From contig JAFTJF010000001.1 in the NCBI GenBank assembly GCA_017456555.1, positions 1 to 64,000 of the forward strand: a stretch of DNA of 64,000 nucleotides, in the 5' to 3' direction. A program made the position numbers and the translations under genes. This DNA is from Clostridia bacterium (lineage in GTDB: Bacteria > Bacillota > Clostridia > TANB77 > CAG-508). The notes beneath the pieces are model-generated. The model worked only from the letters and a program-made list of their open reading frames with translations. It was not told the DNA's origin and did no database searches. Shown here one piece after another: positions 41,662-51,727 of the stretch (the stretch's first letter is position 1; every line of letters begins with the position of its first letter).

Positions 41662-43419
41662 TTATTTAAAATTTTTAATTTCTTCTTGTATTTTAGCTAT
41701 AAAGTCTGCGATTGGCATTGCACCAATATCTCCTTCTTTTCTAGCTCTTACTCCAACTGCTCCGCTTTCCACTTCTTTTTCTCCTAATATTAACATATAA
41801 GGAACTTTAGAAAGTTGAGCTTCACGAATTTTATATCCAATTTTTTCTTGTCTGTCATCAAGTTCAACTCTTAAACCATTAGCTGCTAATTCTGCAACAA
41901 CTTTTTCTGCATATTCTTTTTGATTATCAGAAATTGGTAAAACTTTTACTTGTACTGGTGAAAGCCAAGCTGGGAATGCTCCTGCAAAATGTTCTGTAAT
42001 AATTCCAATAAATCTTTCAAATGATCCAAATAATGCTCTATGGATAAGGATTGGAGTTTTCTTATCTCCATTTGAATCAATGTATGATAAGTTAAATCTT
42101 AATGGTAATTGGAAGTCAACTTGAACTGTACCCATTTGCCATTCTCTTCCTAAACAATCTTTCATTTTAATATCGATTTTTGGTCCGTAGAAAGCTCCAT
42201 CACCTTCATTAATTCTGTATTGATCTTTTCCACATAATTCATCTAATACGCTTCTTAAATTTGCTTCTGCTTCGTTCCATAGTTCAATATCTCCCATGAA
42301 ATCATCTGGTCTTGTAGATAATGTTAATTCGAAATCTAATCCAAATATTCCATATAAATATTTAGCAATTTCAATTATATCTTTAATTTCAGAACCAATT
42401 TGATCTTGTGAAATAAAGTTGTGAGCATCATCTTGACGGAACATTCTAACTCTAAATAATCCATTTAATTGTCCTGATTTTTCATTTCTATGAATTACAT
42501 CTATATCACTAAATCTTAATGGTAAATCTTTATAGCTTCTTAATTTTGAACCATATATTTTAATAGCATTTGGACAGTTCATTGGTTTTAATGCTTGCTC
42601 TTTTCCATCTGAATCTTCTAAAACAAACATATCTTCTTTATAATGATCCCAGTGTCCTGATGTTTTCCAAAGTTCACTACTATTTAATTGTGGTCCAGAG
42701 AATTCTAAATATCCTCTTTTTTCATGTTCTTTTCTCCAAAGGTCAATTAAAATATTCATCATTTTAAATCCTTTTGGCATCCAATATGCCATACCTGGAG
42801 CTGTTTCATCAAAAAAGAATAAATCTAATTCTTTACCTAATTTTCTATGATCTCTTTTTTTAGCTTCTTCAAGCATATTTAAATATTCTTCAAGTTCGCT
42901 TGCTTTAGGGAATGAAATACCATAAATTCTTTGAAGCATTTTATTTTTTTCATCACCTCTCCAATAAGCTCCTGAAGATGATAATAATTTTACAGCTTTT
43001 ATAACTCCTGTATTTGGTACGTGAGGTCCTCTACATAAATCTGTAAAATCACCTTGTTTGTAGAAAGAAATAACTTCACCTTCTGGTAAATCATTAATTA
43101 ATTCTACTTTGTAAGGTTCTCCTTTTTCCTCCATTAATTTTAAAGCTTCTTCTCTTGGAAGTTCAAATCTTTCTAGCTCTAAATCTTCTTTAATGATTTT
43201 TTTCATTTCTTCTTCGATCTTTGCTAGATCTTCTTCTGAGAATGGTTTCTCAACATCAAAATCATAATAGAATCCATTTTCAATTGATGGTCCTATTGCT
43301 AATTTTGCTTCTGGAAATAATCTTTTAACAGCTTGTGCTAAAATGTGTGAAGTTGTATGCCAAAACATTGACTCCTCAACTTCAGCTGTTTTTCCTCCAT
43401 GTAACTTAATTTTAAACAT
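41662..43419 (-). CDS. thrS: Threonyl-tRNA synthetase, short form
   Basis: Charges tRNA-Thr. The 585-residue class II enzyme has the editing domain (HTTSH at 21-25 and C129/H133 in DLCRGPHVP), the catalytic core with MNCPNAIKIY, the DDAHNF loop and the RALFGS block, and a C-terminal anticodon-binding domain (about 490-585, PVQVKVLPISD). It lacks the usual N-terminal TGS domain, so it is about 55 residues shorter than the common form. A T-box leader upstream controls it. The second tRNA in the window is tRNA-Thr(CGT). Confidence 0.95.
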   Translation of the reverse strand: MFKIKLHGGKTAEVEESMFWHTTSHILAQAVKRLFPEAKLAIGPSIENGFYYDFDVEKPFSEEDLAKIEEEMKKIIKEDLELERFELPREEALKLMEEKGEPYKVELINDLPEGEVISFYKQGDFTDLCRGPHVPNTGVIKAVKLLSSSGAYWRGDEKNKMLQRIYGISFPKASELEEYLNMLEEAKKRDHRKLGKELDLFFFDETAPGMAYWMPKGFKMMNILIDLWRKEHEKRGYLEFSGPQLNSSELWKTSGHWDHYKEDMFVLEDSDGKEQALKPMNCPNAIKIYGSKLRSYKDLPLRFSDIDVIHRNEKSGQLNGLFRVRMFRQDDAHNFISQDQIGSEIKDIIEIAKYLYGIFGLDFELTLSTRPDDFMGDIELWNEAEANLRSVLDELCGKDQYRINEGDGAFYGPKIDIKMKDCLGREWQMGTVQVDFQLPLRFNLSYIDSNGDKKTPILIHRALFGSFERFIGIITEHFAGAFPAWLSPVQVKVLPISDNQKEYAEKVVAELAANGLRVELDDRQEKIGYKIREAQLSKVPYMLILGEKEVESGAVGVRARKEGDIGAMPIADFIAKIQEEIKNFK

Positions 43420-43518
43420 AATAAATTCCTCCTCTGCCTTCTCGGCTTATAAAAAATTTATTTAAGTAAATTTGTTTATAGCGGATTTTTGCATTTACAA
43501 TATTATTGTTATCATAAA

Positions 43519-43735
43519 ATACAAAAATCCCCTATAAGTACAAATTGTACCTATAGGGGTAAGTTTATTTCTTACGGTTCCACCCTACTGTTTAACTCAT
43601 TTAAGATATTAACGCCATCTTTTCGCGCCACTTTTTCAAATGGGAACTCCAAGGTAGTTTTTCAAATATGTTTTTCTAAAAGTGCTTTCAGCCGCTGACA
43701 CTTTCTCTCTGTAGATAACCTTTATTTTACTTTTC
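43519..43735 (-). promoter_or_regulatory. T-box riboswitch of thrS
   Basis: Leader RNA that reads uncharged tRNA-Thr. The T-box core AGGGTGGAACCGT is at 43586-43574 on the minus strand. The terminator hairpin is CCCCTATA/TATAGGGG (43529-43559) with a T run after. The stem I region lies at about 43735-43655; candidate Thr codons (ACU or ACC) occur just before the CCTTGGAGTT segment, but I could not fix the specifier base. Confidence 0.92.
43523..43559 (-). terminator. Regulated terminator in the thrS T-box
   Basis: Stem of about 12 bp with arms at 43529-43541 and 43547-43559, one mismatch, followed by ATTTTTG on the minus strand. The T-box core can pair in the alternative antiterminator. Confidence 0.88.
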
Positions 43736-43799
43736 CTCTTCACAGTTCATATTTACTACATTGTTATTTTACTACAATTTCTTTATTATGTCAATTATT

Positions 43800-45251
43800 T
43801 TATTTTGATTTTTCGAAATCTGTACTTCCAATTATATCTCCTGTTGTAGCATCTACATAAATTGTCATAGAAACAACTGTATCATATTCATATCCTCTAT
43901 AATCTATTTTCCAGCAAATAGGTTCTTGTCCTTTTACTGGTGTTTTAATATATTCTAAATTAGCAAATTGTTCATTTGTTAATTTAGAAAGAATATCACT
44001 TCTATAACCTTCAGAATTTTGTTCTTTTAATCCATAAAAATTTTGAAAATCAATTAAATTATCTTGAATTTTTTCAAAAGCTTTATATGAATCTATTTTT
44101 AATTTTGTATCGTTTTCTACAAAACTAGCCCACCTATTATTACTTTCTTTTGAAGTTATTAATACCATCAAATTATCTTTATTAGATTTTTCTGCTGATA
44201 CTACACAATTCAAATTATATGATTGGCTACTTTCCCATTGTTCTAAATAATTTAATTTGTAACCTTCTTTATACGCAAGTGTTACATAATAACGTTCAAA
44301 ATCTTTTTCTGTAAGTTCTCTTAACCCAGAATATTTTTCTCTAAACTTATTATATGTTTCATAAGAACATATATTTAGAGATATTATTCCAGATTCATTT
44401 GATGTTAATCCTAAAAAATTCAAAACTTCATTTTCTTCTATTTCAACATTCTCAATCAATTGTTCACCAGGTTTTAATGATGTACCTGATATTGCTTCTT
44501 CTGCTGGTTTTCCCCAACTTAATTCTGGTTGCTTTCCTGAATCATAATAAGATACTTCATCAAAATCATTTGTATTTGGTATTTCAAAAACGGAGTCATC
44601 TATTTGATTATATTCAAAAGTAACAGTGTTATATATTTCATAGTCATTATTCTTCCATTCAACTTTTAGCGGTAATAAACTTTCTTTATCAACCCAGATT
44701 CTCCTCCATCCTTTGTGATTAAATACATAACAATCAGAGCCATTGTATTCTTGTGAAAATACTGCTGGAAATAATATTTTATCATCTATCCAATTTGAAA
44801 TTTCAGTTTTTACATCTGTTGAAATATCAATATTGCTCATAGCATATGCGTAAGCAAAAAAGTTTGTTGGACCATAATCCATTTTCTCAGTATTAGATTC
44901 TGTTAAAATTACTAAAGAATTATCTGTATAATCTACAGAATATTTATTGCAAAGTTTTTCTTCTAACATTAATAAACTTGATGAATTTGACAAAACTTCG
45001 TTTTCTACTTCAAATCTAGTTTTTGAAAATAGCAAGTTTCCTTTTCTAAATTCTTCTCTTTCTGTTTTTTGAGTATCTGAACATTCTTTGATTATTACAT
45101 TATACGTTTCTGAGCTATTAAATTCATAAGCTTTGTCTGATATTCTTTTTAAAATAGAATAATGATTAAATCTAATTACAATAAATACTATTAAAGCAAC
45201 TAGCAGTGATAAAAGTATTGTTTTTCCTACACTTAATTTTTTAACTTTCAT
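43800..45251 (-). CDS. Membrane-anchored LolA-like protein
   Basis: A 483-residue protein with one N-terminal helix (about 9-26). Residues about 40-230 fit a LolA/LppX-like beta fold, including CYVFNHKGWRRIWVDKESLL, the PLKVEWK turn and a closing FEIP. The C-terminal part (about 250-483) is another extracellular domain ending in a PepSY-like strand (TIYVDATTGDIIG). Such domains bind lipids or peptides; no partner transporter is next to it. It follows a membrane protein gene by 30 bases. Confidence 0.68.
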   Translation of the reverse strand: MKVKKLSVGKTILLSLLVALIVFIVIRFNHYSILKRISDKAYEFNSSETYNVIIKECSDTQKTEREEFRKGNLLFSKTRFEVENEVLSNSSSLLMLEEKLCNKYSVDYTDNSLVILTESNTEKMDYGPTNFFAYAYAMSNIDISTDVKTEISNWIDDKILFPAVFSQEYNGSDCYVFNHKGWRRIWVDKESLLPLKVEWKNNDYEIYNTVTFEYNQIDDSVFEIPNTNDFDEVSYYDSGKQPELSWGKPAEEAISGTSLKPGEQLIENVEIEENEVLNFLGLTSNESGIISLNICSYETYNKFREKYSGLRELTEKDFERYYVTLAYKEGYKLNYLEQWESSQSYNLNCVVSAEKSNKDNLMVLITSKESNNRWASFVENDTKLKIDSYKAFEKIQDNLIDFQNFYGLKEQNSEGYRSDILSKLTNEQFANLEYIKTPVKGQEPICWKIDYRGYEYDTVVSMTIYVDATTGDIIGSTDFEKSK

Positions 45252-45281
45252 AACAAATCCCCCTTCTTTTGTACAATATTT

Positions 45282-45908
45282 TTATTTATATATTTTTTTA
45301 TCTTCTTTATTTTCTGATTTTTTAAAGAAGTTTTTTATTTTTCCTTTAATATCTACAGGATTTAATGCTATTAATAAAACAGTTGATGCTATTGATATTC
45401 CAAAAGCTTTCAATACTTCTATAACTAGTTCTTTTTTATCAGCAATTTCCATAAAAGCAGGTATCTGCCATAATGGCATTAATATAAAAATTAAGAAAAA
45501 TATTAATTCTAAAACTTCACCAATTTTTATCGTTCTTTTTTTATTTTCAGCTCTTATATTAGGGTCATAATCTATTAAAGATTTTTTTATATAAAATATG
45601 TAATTAATAATTGTAGCACTAATGATTATAATTCCTAATACAATATGTAGAACAACTTCACTTCTTTCATATTTAACAGCATTTGCTCCAAACATACAAG
45701 CTCCACCTAAATAAATGAAAAATGTTGATAGCATTGTTAATGAATAAAATTTTGTTACTAAAGTTACTAATTCATCAAGTTCTACTTTATTTCTTTTATG
45801 ATGTTTATGATAAATCACATAATATAAAACTCCAATAGCAATCAAATAAGCACCTAAAACAAATGTCATTATATTAAAATTTAAATTTTCTGGTAAGCTG
45901 AAATCCAT
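45282..45908 (-). CDS. Polytopic membrane protein, six helices
   Basis: A 208-residue protein with about six helices (about 13-33, 50-75, 84-105, 129-150, 165-185) and charged loops. The C-terminus is Lys-rich (IKGKIKNFFKKSENKEDKK). No recognised family. AAGGAG before the ATG. It lies 10 bases after the CYTH gene, so the two are probably coupled, and 30 bases before the LolA-like gene. Confidence 0.65.
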   Translation of the reverse strand: MDFSLPENLNFNIMTFVLGAYLIAIGVLYYVIYHKHHKRNKVELDELVTLVTKFYSLTMLSTFFIYLGGACMFGANAVKYERSEVVLHIVLGIIIISATIINYIFYIKKSLIDYDPNIRAENKKRTIKIGEVLELIFFLIFILMPLWQIPAFMEIADKKELVIEVLKAFGISIASTVLLIALNPVDIKGKIKNFFKKSENKEDKKIYK

Positions 45909-45918
45909 AATATTCTCC

Positions 45919-46485
45919 TTAACTTAAATAATATTTCTTATCTAATGGTTCATCAAATTTTACAACTGGAACTTCTGCAATATCTATATTATAAAATTCT
46001 TTAAAGACACCTTGTACATCTAAGCTAGTTGCTTTCTCTTTATCTACATTTAAAAGTTCCATCATTTCTTTTACAGCGTTTTCACTTTTTCCTTCTATTT
46101 CTAAATAAGTTGGAATATATGGCCATGAATCTATATCTAATTCAACATCATTTAAAACATATCTTATTCTTTTATTTTCTTGGTAAGTATGAGCTTTGTA
46201 TCCCATTTCTTCTAACATTTTATTTGTTTCTTCAAAATCAGATACTTCTATTTCCATTTCTTTAGTACCATCTATAGAGAAGCTCTCTATTTTTTTTATT
46301 GTTAATGTTGTTTTCTTTCCATCAGTTCTTAATCTAATCCATTTATGATCTGTTGGAGGATTAAAATTATATACTCTTCTTTTATAATCAAATTCAGCAA
46401 TCTTTTGTGCATTTAATTCTTCTAGTTTTTTTATTATTTTTTCTTTATCTACATCTAAAATTCTTACTTCAAATTCTGTATGCAT
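45919..46485 (-). CDS. CYTH-domain protein (class IV adenylate cyclase-like)
   Basis: A 188-residue beta-tunnel protein. The N-terminal signature ExExK appears as EFEVR (E4, E6, R8), with Arg in place of Lys. Further blocks WIRLRTDGKKTTLTIKK and KEMEIEVSDFEETNKML fit the CyaB/thiamine triphosphatase fold, and LDIDSWPYIPTYLEIEG fits its end. Members use triphosphate substrates with metals; the substrate here is unknown. AGGAGG before the ATG. Confidence 0.85.
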   Translation of the reverse strand: MHTEFEVRILDVDKEKIIKKLEELNAQKIAEFDYKRRVYNFNPPTDHKWIRLRTDGKKTTLTIKKIESFSIDGTKEMEIEVSDFEETNKMLEEMGYKAHTYQENKRIRYVLNDVELDIDSWPYIPTYLEIEGKSENAVKEMMELLNVDKEKATSLDVQGVFKEFYNIDIAEVPVVKFDEPLDKKYYLS

Positions 46486-46633
46486 AACATCCTCCTAAAA
46501 TAATTTCATAAATTTATTATATATATAATACTCTCTTTTTTCAATATTTTATTTTCGATTTAGCATATAGTTTTTAATCTAAACTTTCATCATATTTAAT
46601 AAAATTTTTAATTCGTTTTATTAATAATATTTA

Positions 46634-46662
46634 TTGATTTTTAATAAAACAAATATTATAAT
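46634..46662 (+). promoter_or_regulatory. Promoter of tRNA-Thr
   Basis: TTGATT (46634-46639), 17-base spacer and TATAAT (46657-46662), placing the start of transcription a few bases before the tRNA at 46671. Confidence 0.85.
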
Positions 46663-46670
46663 AATTTCAT

Positions 46671-46746
46671 GCTTATATAGCTCAGTTGGTAGAGCAACAG
46701 ATTCGTAACCTGTAGGTCGGCGGTTCGATTCCGCCTATAAGCTCCA
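46671..46746 (+). tRNA. tRNA-Thr(CGT)
   Basis: 76 bases with encoded CCA (46744-46746). Acceptor stem GCTTATA/TATAAGC is fully paired; D stem GCTC/GAGC; T arm GGCGG-TTCGATT-CCGCC. The anticodon loop TTCGTAA gives CGT, reading ACG. The anticodon stem has an A31-C39 mismatch. Confidence 0.93.
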
Positions 46747-46753
46747 AATTGGT

Positions 46754-46785
46754 GAGCCTTGTTTTCTTATAGGCTCCCATTTTTT
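46754..46785 (+). terminator. Terminator of tRNA-Thr
   Basis: Stem GAGCCT (46754-46759) with AGGCTC (46771-46776), then CCATTTTTT on the plus strand. Confidence 0.75.
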
Positions 46786-46861
46786 ATGTTTTTTAACTGT
46801 ATTATGTAAATTTTGATTCAAAAAGTTGGTGTTTTTCTTATGTTATACATGTATAGTGATA

Positions 46862-46894
46862 AAAAAATCGTTATTTTAAAAATAACGATTTTTT
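46862..46894 (-). terminator. Terminator after the DUF5050-like gene
   Basis: 15-bp stem AAAAAATCGTTATTT (46862-46876) with AAATAACGATTTTTT (46880-46894). Confidence 0.85.
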
Positions 46895-46903
46895 GTTTAT
46901 TAT

Positions 46904-48514
46904 TTATTGAACTGTATTTGTAGTAGTATTTTCAACAGTTGTGTTTGTTGAATTTGTTACTTCATTTTGAGCCACTGTATTTGTTGAATCAGTTACTACG
47001 TTTTCTACTACAGTATTTGCTGCTTCTGTTACTACATTCTCTGTAGCTTCTGTATTTGTAGTTGTTTCTTCAGTAGTTGTTGTTTGTTCTCCTCCAGCAT
47101 CTACTGAAGTATCAGAATAATCTGATTCTTCAACTTTTTCATAATATTCTGAATAATCTAAATAATATAGTTGAACAACTTCATCTTTTCCATCTACTGA
47201 TACTAAATTAATAAATCCAGCTTCTGAATTGCTATCCATATAGATTACCCATTTTCCAACAACATCAATAAATGAAGAATATGTGTCTAATTTTTTGATT
47301 AATTCAGGTGCTTCTGTACTTCCATCTAATTTTACTCTATATATACAAACTGTATAATCTTCATTTTCTGGATCTAAATAATCTAAATAATATGCATAAC
47401 CTTTACTTGTATTTAAGTTATAAGCTTCAAGATCTCCGTATAATAATTGTTCTTCATTTGAATCTATTTCTGTTTTATATATTTTTTTATCAATATCTGA
47501 GTAGTAAATTGTATTTTCTTCTATATTTACACTATATAATCTTTTTCCTTCTATTATCGGTCTTTGATTTGAACCATCTCTGTTCATAATATAAGTTACA
47601 AATTCTGTGCTTCCTTCTGATTCTGAGCTTTCTGCTGATTCTACTTTAGTTTTATTGTAAATAATGTAATCTTCATTTATACCTAAATATCCTGTACCAT
47701 TATCTGCAACAACAGTTTTGTTTGAACCATTTAAATCCATTTTGCAAATTTCTGCATTTAAACCTATATAATAAATTGAATCATCAATTACATATATTTC
47801 ATAACAATCATTATTTATTTCATTGTCATTTAATACTTCAAGTTCTGATCCATCTTTTTTAATTCTATAGATTTTGTTGTCAAGTTCATCTGTTTCTGTA
47901 TATTTTTCAACACCAGATCCTATAAAGTATATATAGTTTTTATATACATTTAAAGAAACTATATCAATTTCACTCATGTATAATAATTCTTGACCTTTAC
48001 CATTGCTTTTTACTTTAAAAATTCCGATTTGACTACTATCTTCATTTGGTGCTAAATAATATATCCAATTTCCATCTTCAACAGCATAACCATAATTTCT
48101 AATATTTCCTATTGTATTACCTTCTGAACTACCTTGTGTAAATAAATGAGAAATTATAAAAGCTCCACCAATTGCAAGAAGTAAGATAATTGCGATAAAT
48201 AAAACTGATACTAAATCATTTTTCTTCTTATTTTTTTCTCCAGTTACTTTCCATTCATTAGCATCTTCTTTTTTATCACCTTTATTTACTTTTCCAGCTT
48301 TTTTACTTTCTTTTTTGGTTTTCTTTTCTGCTGCTTTTTCTTCTTTTGAAACTTTTTTAGCTTTTTCTTTTGTTTCTTTTTTAGAAGCTGTTTTTTCTTC
48401 TTTTACTTCTTTTTTTTCTTCTGCTGTAATTTCTTGTAATAATTTTTTCTCACAATCATCACAGATTTTCTTTTCTCCATCAGGTATTTCTTTACCACAT
48501 TTTGTACAATACAT
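46904..48514 (-). CDS. Zinc-ribbon, membrane-anchored beta-propeller protein (DUF5050-like)
   Basis: A 536-residue protein. Residues 1-24 are a zinc ribbon (CTKCGKE then CDDCEKK). A Lys/Glu-rich linker leads to one helix (about 104-125), then an extracellular domain with repeated WIYYLAPNEDS, NYIYFIGSG and SIYYIGLNAE motifs, as in DUF5050 propellers. The C-terminal 70 residues are a Thr/Asn/Val-rich, low-complexity tail (NEVTNSTNTTVENTTTNTVQ). The zinc ribbon is on the cytoplasmic side, so it may link an external sensor with inside partners. AAGGAGG before the ATG. Confidence 0.78.
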   Translation of the reverse strand: MYCTKCGKEIPDGEKKICDDCEKKLLQEITAEEKKEVKEEKTASKKETKEKAKKVSKEEKAAEKKTKKESKKAGKVNKGDKKEDANEWKVTGEKNKKKNDLVSVLFIAIILLLAIGGAFIISHLFTQGSSEGNTIGNIRNYGYAVEDGNWIYYLAPNEDSSQIGIFKVKSNGKGQELLYMSEIDIVSLNVYKNYIYFIGSGVEKYTETDELDNKIYRIKKDGSELEVLNDNEINNDCYEIYVIDDSIYYIGLNAEICKMDLNGSNKTVVADNGTGYLGINEDYIIYNKTKVESAESSESEGSTEFVTYIMNRDGSNQRPIIEGKRLYSVNIEENTIYYSDIDKKIYKTEIDSNEEQLLYGDLEAYNLNTSKGYAYYLDYLDPENEDYTVCIYRVKLDGSTEAPELIKKLDTYSSFIDVVGKWVIYMDSNSEAGFINLVSVDGKDEVVQLYYLDYSEYYEKVEESDYSDTSVDAGGEQTTTTEETTTNTEATENVVTEAANTVVENVVTDSTNTVAQNEVTNSTNTTVENTTTNTVQ

Positions 48515-48572
48515 TTAGTATCCTCCTTAATTTTATAAAATGTATAGTTTTTTGAGGGATTTCTCCCTCAAA

Positions 48573-50336
48573 TTATTTTAAACTAAAGTTAACTGTTCCT
48601 TTAATGTAATTTAACATATAAATAGCATCTGTTATATCAAATTTTTCGTTGTTTTTTACACAAGCTGCTTCTTTAAATTCATCTTCTAGCACTTTCGTTC
48701 CTTTGATTGAATTTAAAACTAATATTGCATCAATTACATTTATTTGTGCATCTCCATTAGTATCACCTTTTTTAACTATTTTAAAGGTTTCTTCTCCTAT
48801 TGTTACAGTGTATCCTGTTCCAAGTTTTCCTTCTTCTACTTTATTTCCATCATTATCTGTTATAGTAGCATTTTCATATTTTTGTATAATATGTTCATAT
48901 GTTACTTCTGGAATTGTATCTATATAACCTGTTTCTTTTAAAACAATATCTTTTTCTATATCTACTTCAATTGTTTCATCTTCTTCTGGTTCTGTAGGCT
49001 CTGTTGGTTCCGCAGGTTTTTCAGGTTCTACAGGTGTTTCAGCAGTTCCTGCTGAGCTTCCTGTTGTTCCAAGAGATGCTATACAAAGTTCTCCTCCAAC
49101 CTCTCTTGCAGCATATCCATAAGTTCCATCAACATTTGAAACAATTAAATCCCAATAATAATTTCCAACTTTTTCTTGTGCTCTTTGAAGAATTTTTATT
49201 GATTCTCCATTGTTTAGAGCACCAATTGCTGTTCCATTTGCAGAAGCTCTAACTTTTAATGAAGTACTTACATTTTGTACAACACCATTTTCATAAGTTA
49301 TTGTATTTTGTTTTGTTGGGTCTGGTCTTGCAGAAACTGTTTTTGGCATATTTTCATATAGTGGAATTATAAAAGTATATGTTCCTGCTGTATTTGAATT
49401 TCCATAGTATTGTTTTAAGCTTGAACCTTGACTTTGAGCTGCCATAATATTTTGTTGATATTGGTGTGAAGCTATTGGTGATTTTCCAGATACATTAAAT
49501 TTTTGATAATATAATGTGTTTTGACTATATCTTGTTATATAACTTTCTTTAACAACTTCAGCGCCACCAAATATTGAAGCTCTTATTGATGTCCAACCTT
49601 TAGATTGAGCATAAGATAATCCATTATTTATAATTGTTGCAGTTCCATTTCCATAAGAACCTATATTAAAGTAATTATATACTCCAGTAAATTTTCCATT
49701 GTAACCTTGACCGTTACTTAAAGTTGAACCATTTTTTCCATGTTCATTAACAATTTTAGCAACTAAGAAATATCCATTTACATTATATTGAATACTTGCA
49801 TCTACTATTGCTTGTATTGCTTCTTGATTATTCAAATAAGGTCCATAACTAGAAACCACTCTTGCAATATCATCATAAGAAACATCTGAACCTTCCAAAT
49901 CTTTAAATTGGAAAACATCTGAATCATTTATTGAATTTCTTGGATCCATCATATAAGCTAAAGCTTCTTTTGAAGCACAACACCAAGAACCATTATCATA
50001 TTTTGTTGAACCACATAATGGACATTGCCACATTCCATTATAGTTTGAACTTACTTGAAATAAATTATGTGGACTCACTCCATGACCTTTATATTCAGTT
50101 GTTATTACTTCATTCCAATCCATTCCTGTATAATATACAAGGAAAATGTAATTTGGATGTTTAGCTTTCATCTCATTAATTAGAGTTTTATATCCCGGGT
50201 ATTTATTTTCATCAACTCCATTTATATCTGACGTTAAAGTTCCCGGAGTTGTTGCAAATACTCTATTTCCCAACATACCTAATATTATATATATTATTGC
50301 TACTATAAAAATAGAAACAAATAATTTCTTTTTCAT
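48573..50336 (-). CDS. Secreted glucosaminidase with SH3b and dockerin-like tail
   Basis: A 587-residue autolysin-type protein: signal peptide (about 1-28), N-acetylglucosaminidase domain (about 45-325; DPRNSI and AKIVNEHGKNGS, with the probable catalytic Glu), an SH3b-like domain (about 355-415), Glu/Pro linker (about 428-450) and a C-terminal dockerin-like pair (GDTNGDAQINVIDAILVL and NEKFDITDAIYMLNYIKG). The hydrolase domain contains a cysteine-rich insert C105, C108, C119 and C120 that could bind zinc. The dockerin-like pair suggests docking on a cohesin, and the LPKAG protein at 29792 carries a cohesin-like domain. Confidence 0.85.
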   Translation of the reverse strand: MKKKLFVSIFIVAIIYIILGMLGNRVFATTPGTLTSDINGVDENKYPGYKTLINEMKAKHPNYIFLVYYTGMDWNEVITTEYKGHGVSPHNLFQVSSNYNGMWQCPLCGSTKYDNGSWCCASKEALAYMMDPRNSINDSDVFQFKDLEGSDVSYDDIARVVSSYGPYLNNQEAIQAIVDASIQYNVNGYFLVAKIVNEHGKNGSTLSNGQGYNGKFTGVYNYFNIGSYGNGTATIINNGLSYAQSKGWTSIRASIFGGAEVVKESYITRYSQNTLYYQKFNVSGKSPIASHQYQQNIMAAQSQGSSLKQYYGNSNTAGTYTFIIPLYENMPKTVSARPDPTKQNTITYENGVVQNVSTSLKVRASANGTAIGALNNGESIKILQRAQEKVGNYYWDLIVSNVDGTYGYAAREVGGELCIASLGTTGSSAGTAETPVEPEKPAEPTEPTEPEEDETIEVDIEKDIVLKETGYIDTIPEVTYEHIIQKYENATITDNDGNKVEEGKLGTGYTVTIGEETFKIVKKGDTNGDAQINVIDAILVLNSIKGTKVLEDEFKEAACVKNNEKFDITDAIYMLNYIKGTVNFSLK

Positions 50337-50464
50337 TTTTACCTACCACCTCTTATGTACAAAATTCCATTATTTTTCAAGTAAATTATATAAATAAAGA
50401 CACCAAAAGTCAACATTTGCAATATTACAATTATGTTAAAAAAACCTTAAAATAAGCTTAAGAA

Positions 50465-50490
50465 AGCCGACTTATATTTCAAAGTCGGCT
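50465..50490 (-). terminator. Terminator after metK
   Basis: 9-bp stem AGCCGACTT (50465-50473) with AAGTCGGCT (50482-50490). T-rich on the minus strand. Confidence 0.8.
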
Positions 50491-50498
50491 AATATTTT

Positions 50499-51644
50499 CT
50501 ATACTAATTTTATAATTTTTTCCCAAGGTAAGTTTTCTTTTCCAAAATGTCCATAATTTGTAGTTTGTTTATAGATTGGTCTTCTTAAATCTAAGCTTTT
50601 TATAATTCCTCTTGGAGTTAAATTAAATGTATTTTTTATTTTTTTAACAATTTCATTTTCAGGAATTTTTCCTGTTCCAAATGTATCTACATAAATTGAT
50701 ACTGGTTGAGCAACACCAATTGCATAAGATAATTGAATTTCACATTTCTTAGCTAGTCCATTTGCAACAATATTTTTGGCAATATATCTTGCCATATAAG
50801 CTGCTGATCTATCAACTTTTGTTGGATCTTTTCCAGAAAAAGCTCCTCCACCATGACGGCTATATCCACCATAAGTATCAACAATAATTTTTCTTCCTGT
50901 TAAACCACTATCTCCTAAAGGTCCTCCAATTACAAATCTTCCTGTTGGATTTATAAAATATCTTGTATTTTCATCTAATAAATTTTCTGGAACTATTGGT
51001 TTTACAACATATTCTTTAATATCTTGTTTTAATTTTTCTAAATCAGCTGTTGCTTCGTGTTGTGTTGAAACAACTATTGTATCTATTCTTTTTGGTCTAT
51101 CATTTTCATATTCAACTGTAACTTGTACTTTTCCATCTGGTCTAATATAATCTATTGTTTTATTTCTTCTAACTTCTGTTAATCTTTTAGCTAATTTATG
51201 TGCTAAATAAATTGGCATTGGCATATATTCATCTGTTTCATCTGTTGCAAAACCAAACATCATTCCTTGGTCTCCTGCACCTTCTGACTCTTCTTTTGAA
51301 CCTTTTTTTGATTCTAAAGATTTATCAACACCTAATGCAATATCTGAAGATTGTTTTGAAATATTTAATAAAACTTTACAAGTTTTATAATCAATATCTG
51401 TTTCTGCGTTATCAAATCCAATTTCTCTTACAGTATTTCTAACAATTTGTTCAATATCAATATTTGCACTTGAAGTAATTTCTCCTGTTACTAATATTTG
51501 CCCTTTTCCAGCTACTGTTTCACATGCTACTCTAGCATTTGGGTCTTTTTCAAAATAAGCATCTAATATGCTATCTGATATGTAATCGCAAAGTTTATCT
51601 GGATGTCCCTCTGTTACACTTTCTGAAGTAAATAATCTTTTCAT
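50499..51644 (-). CDS. metK: S-adenosylmethionine synthetase
   Basis: Makes SAM from methionine and ATP. The 381-residue enzyme shows [20 protein letters not shown] (9-28) at the ATP site, [12 protein letters not shown], and the conserved [18 protein letters not shown] and YAIGVAQP blocks. Length is typical. AGGAGG before the ATG. It is controlled by a SAM-I leader upstream, so its product represses it. Confidence 0.97.
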   Translation of the reverse strand: MKRLFTSESVTEGHPDKLCDYISDSILDAYFEKDPNARVACETVAGKGQILVTGEITSSANIDIEQIVRNTVREIGFDNAETDIDYKTCKVLLNISKQSSDIALGVDKSLESKKGSKEESEGAGDQGMMFGFATDETDEYMPMPIYLAHKLAKRLTEVRRNKTIDYIRPDGKVQVTVEYENDRPKRIDTIVVSTQHEATADLEKLKQDIKEYVVKPIVPENLLDENTRYFINPTGRFVIGGPLGDSGLTGRKIIVDTYGGYSRHGGGAFSGKDPTKVDRSAAYMARYIAKNIVANGLAKKCEIQLSYAIGVAQPVSIYVDTFGTGKIPENEIVKKIKNTFNLTPRGIIKSLDLRRPIYKQTTNYGHFGKENLPWEKIIKLV

Positions 51645-51727
51645 TTTTCATTTCCTCCTACATTTAAATTTCATATATTTCTTGATTTAGCTACTATTTT
51701 AATTGCTTATATAAGCAATTTTATAAA

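Noticed and set aside
48551..48572. Hairpin TTTGAGGGA/TCCCTCAAA after the 587-residue gene
   Set aside because: The minus strand continues with A bases instead of Ts, so I do not call it a terminator.
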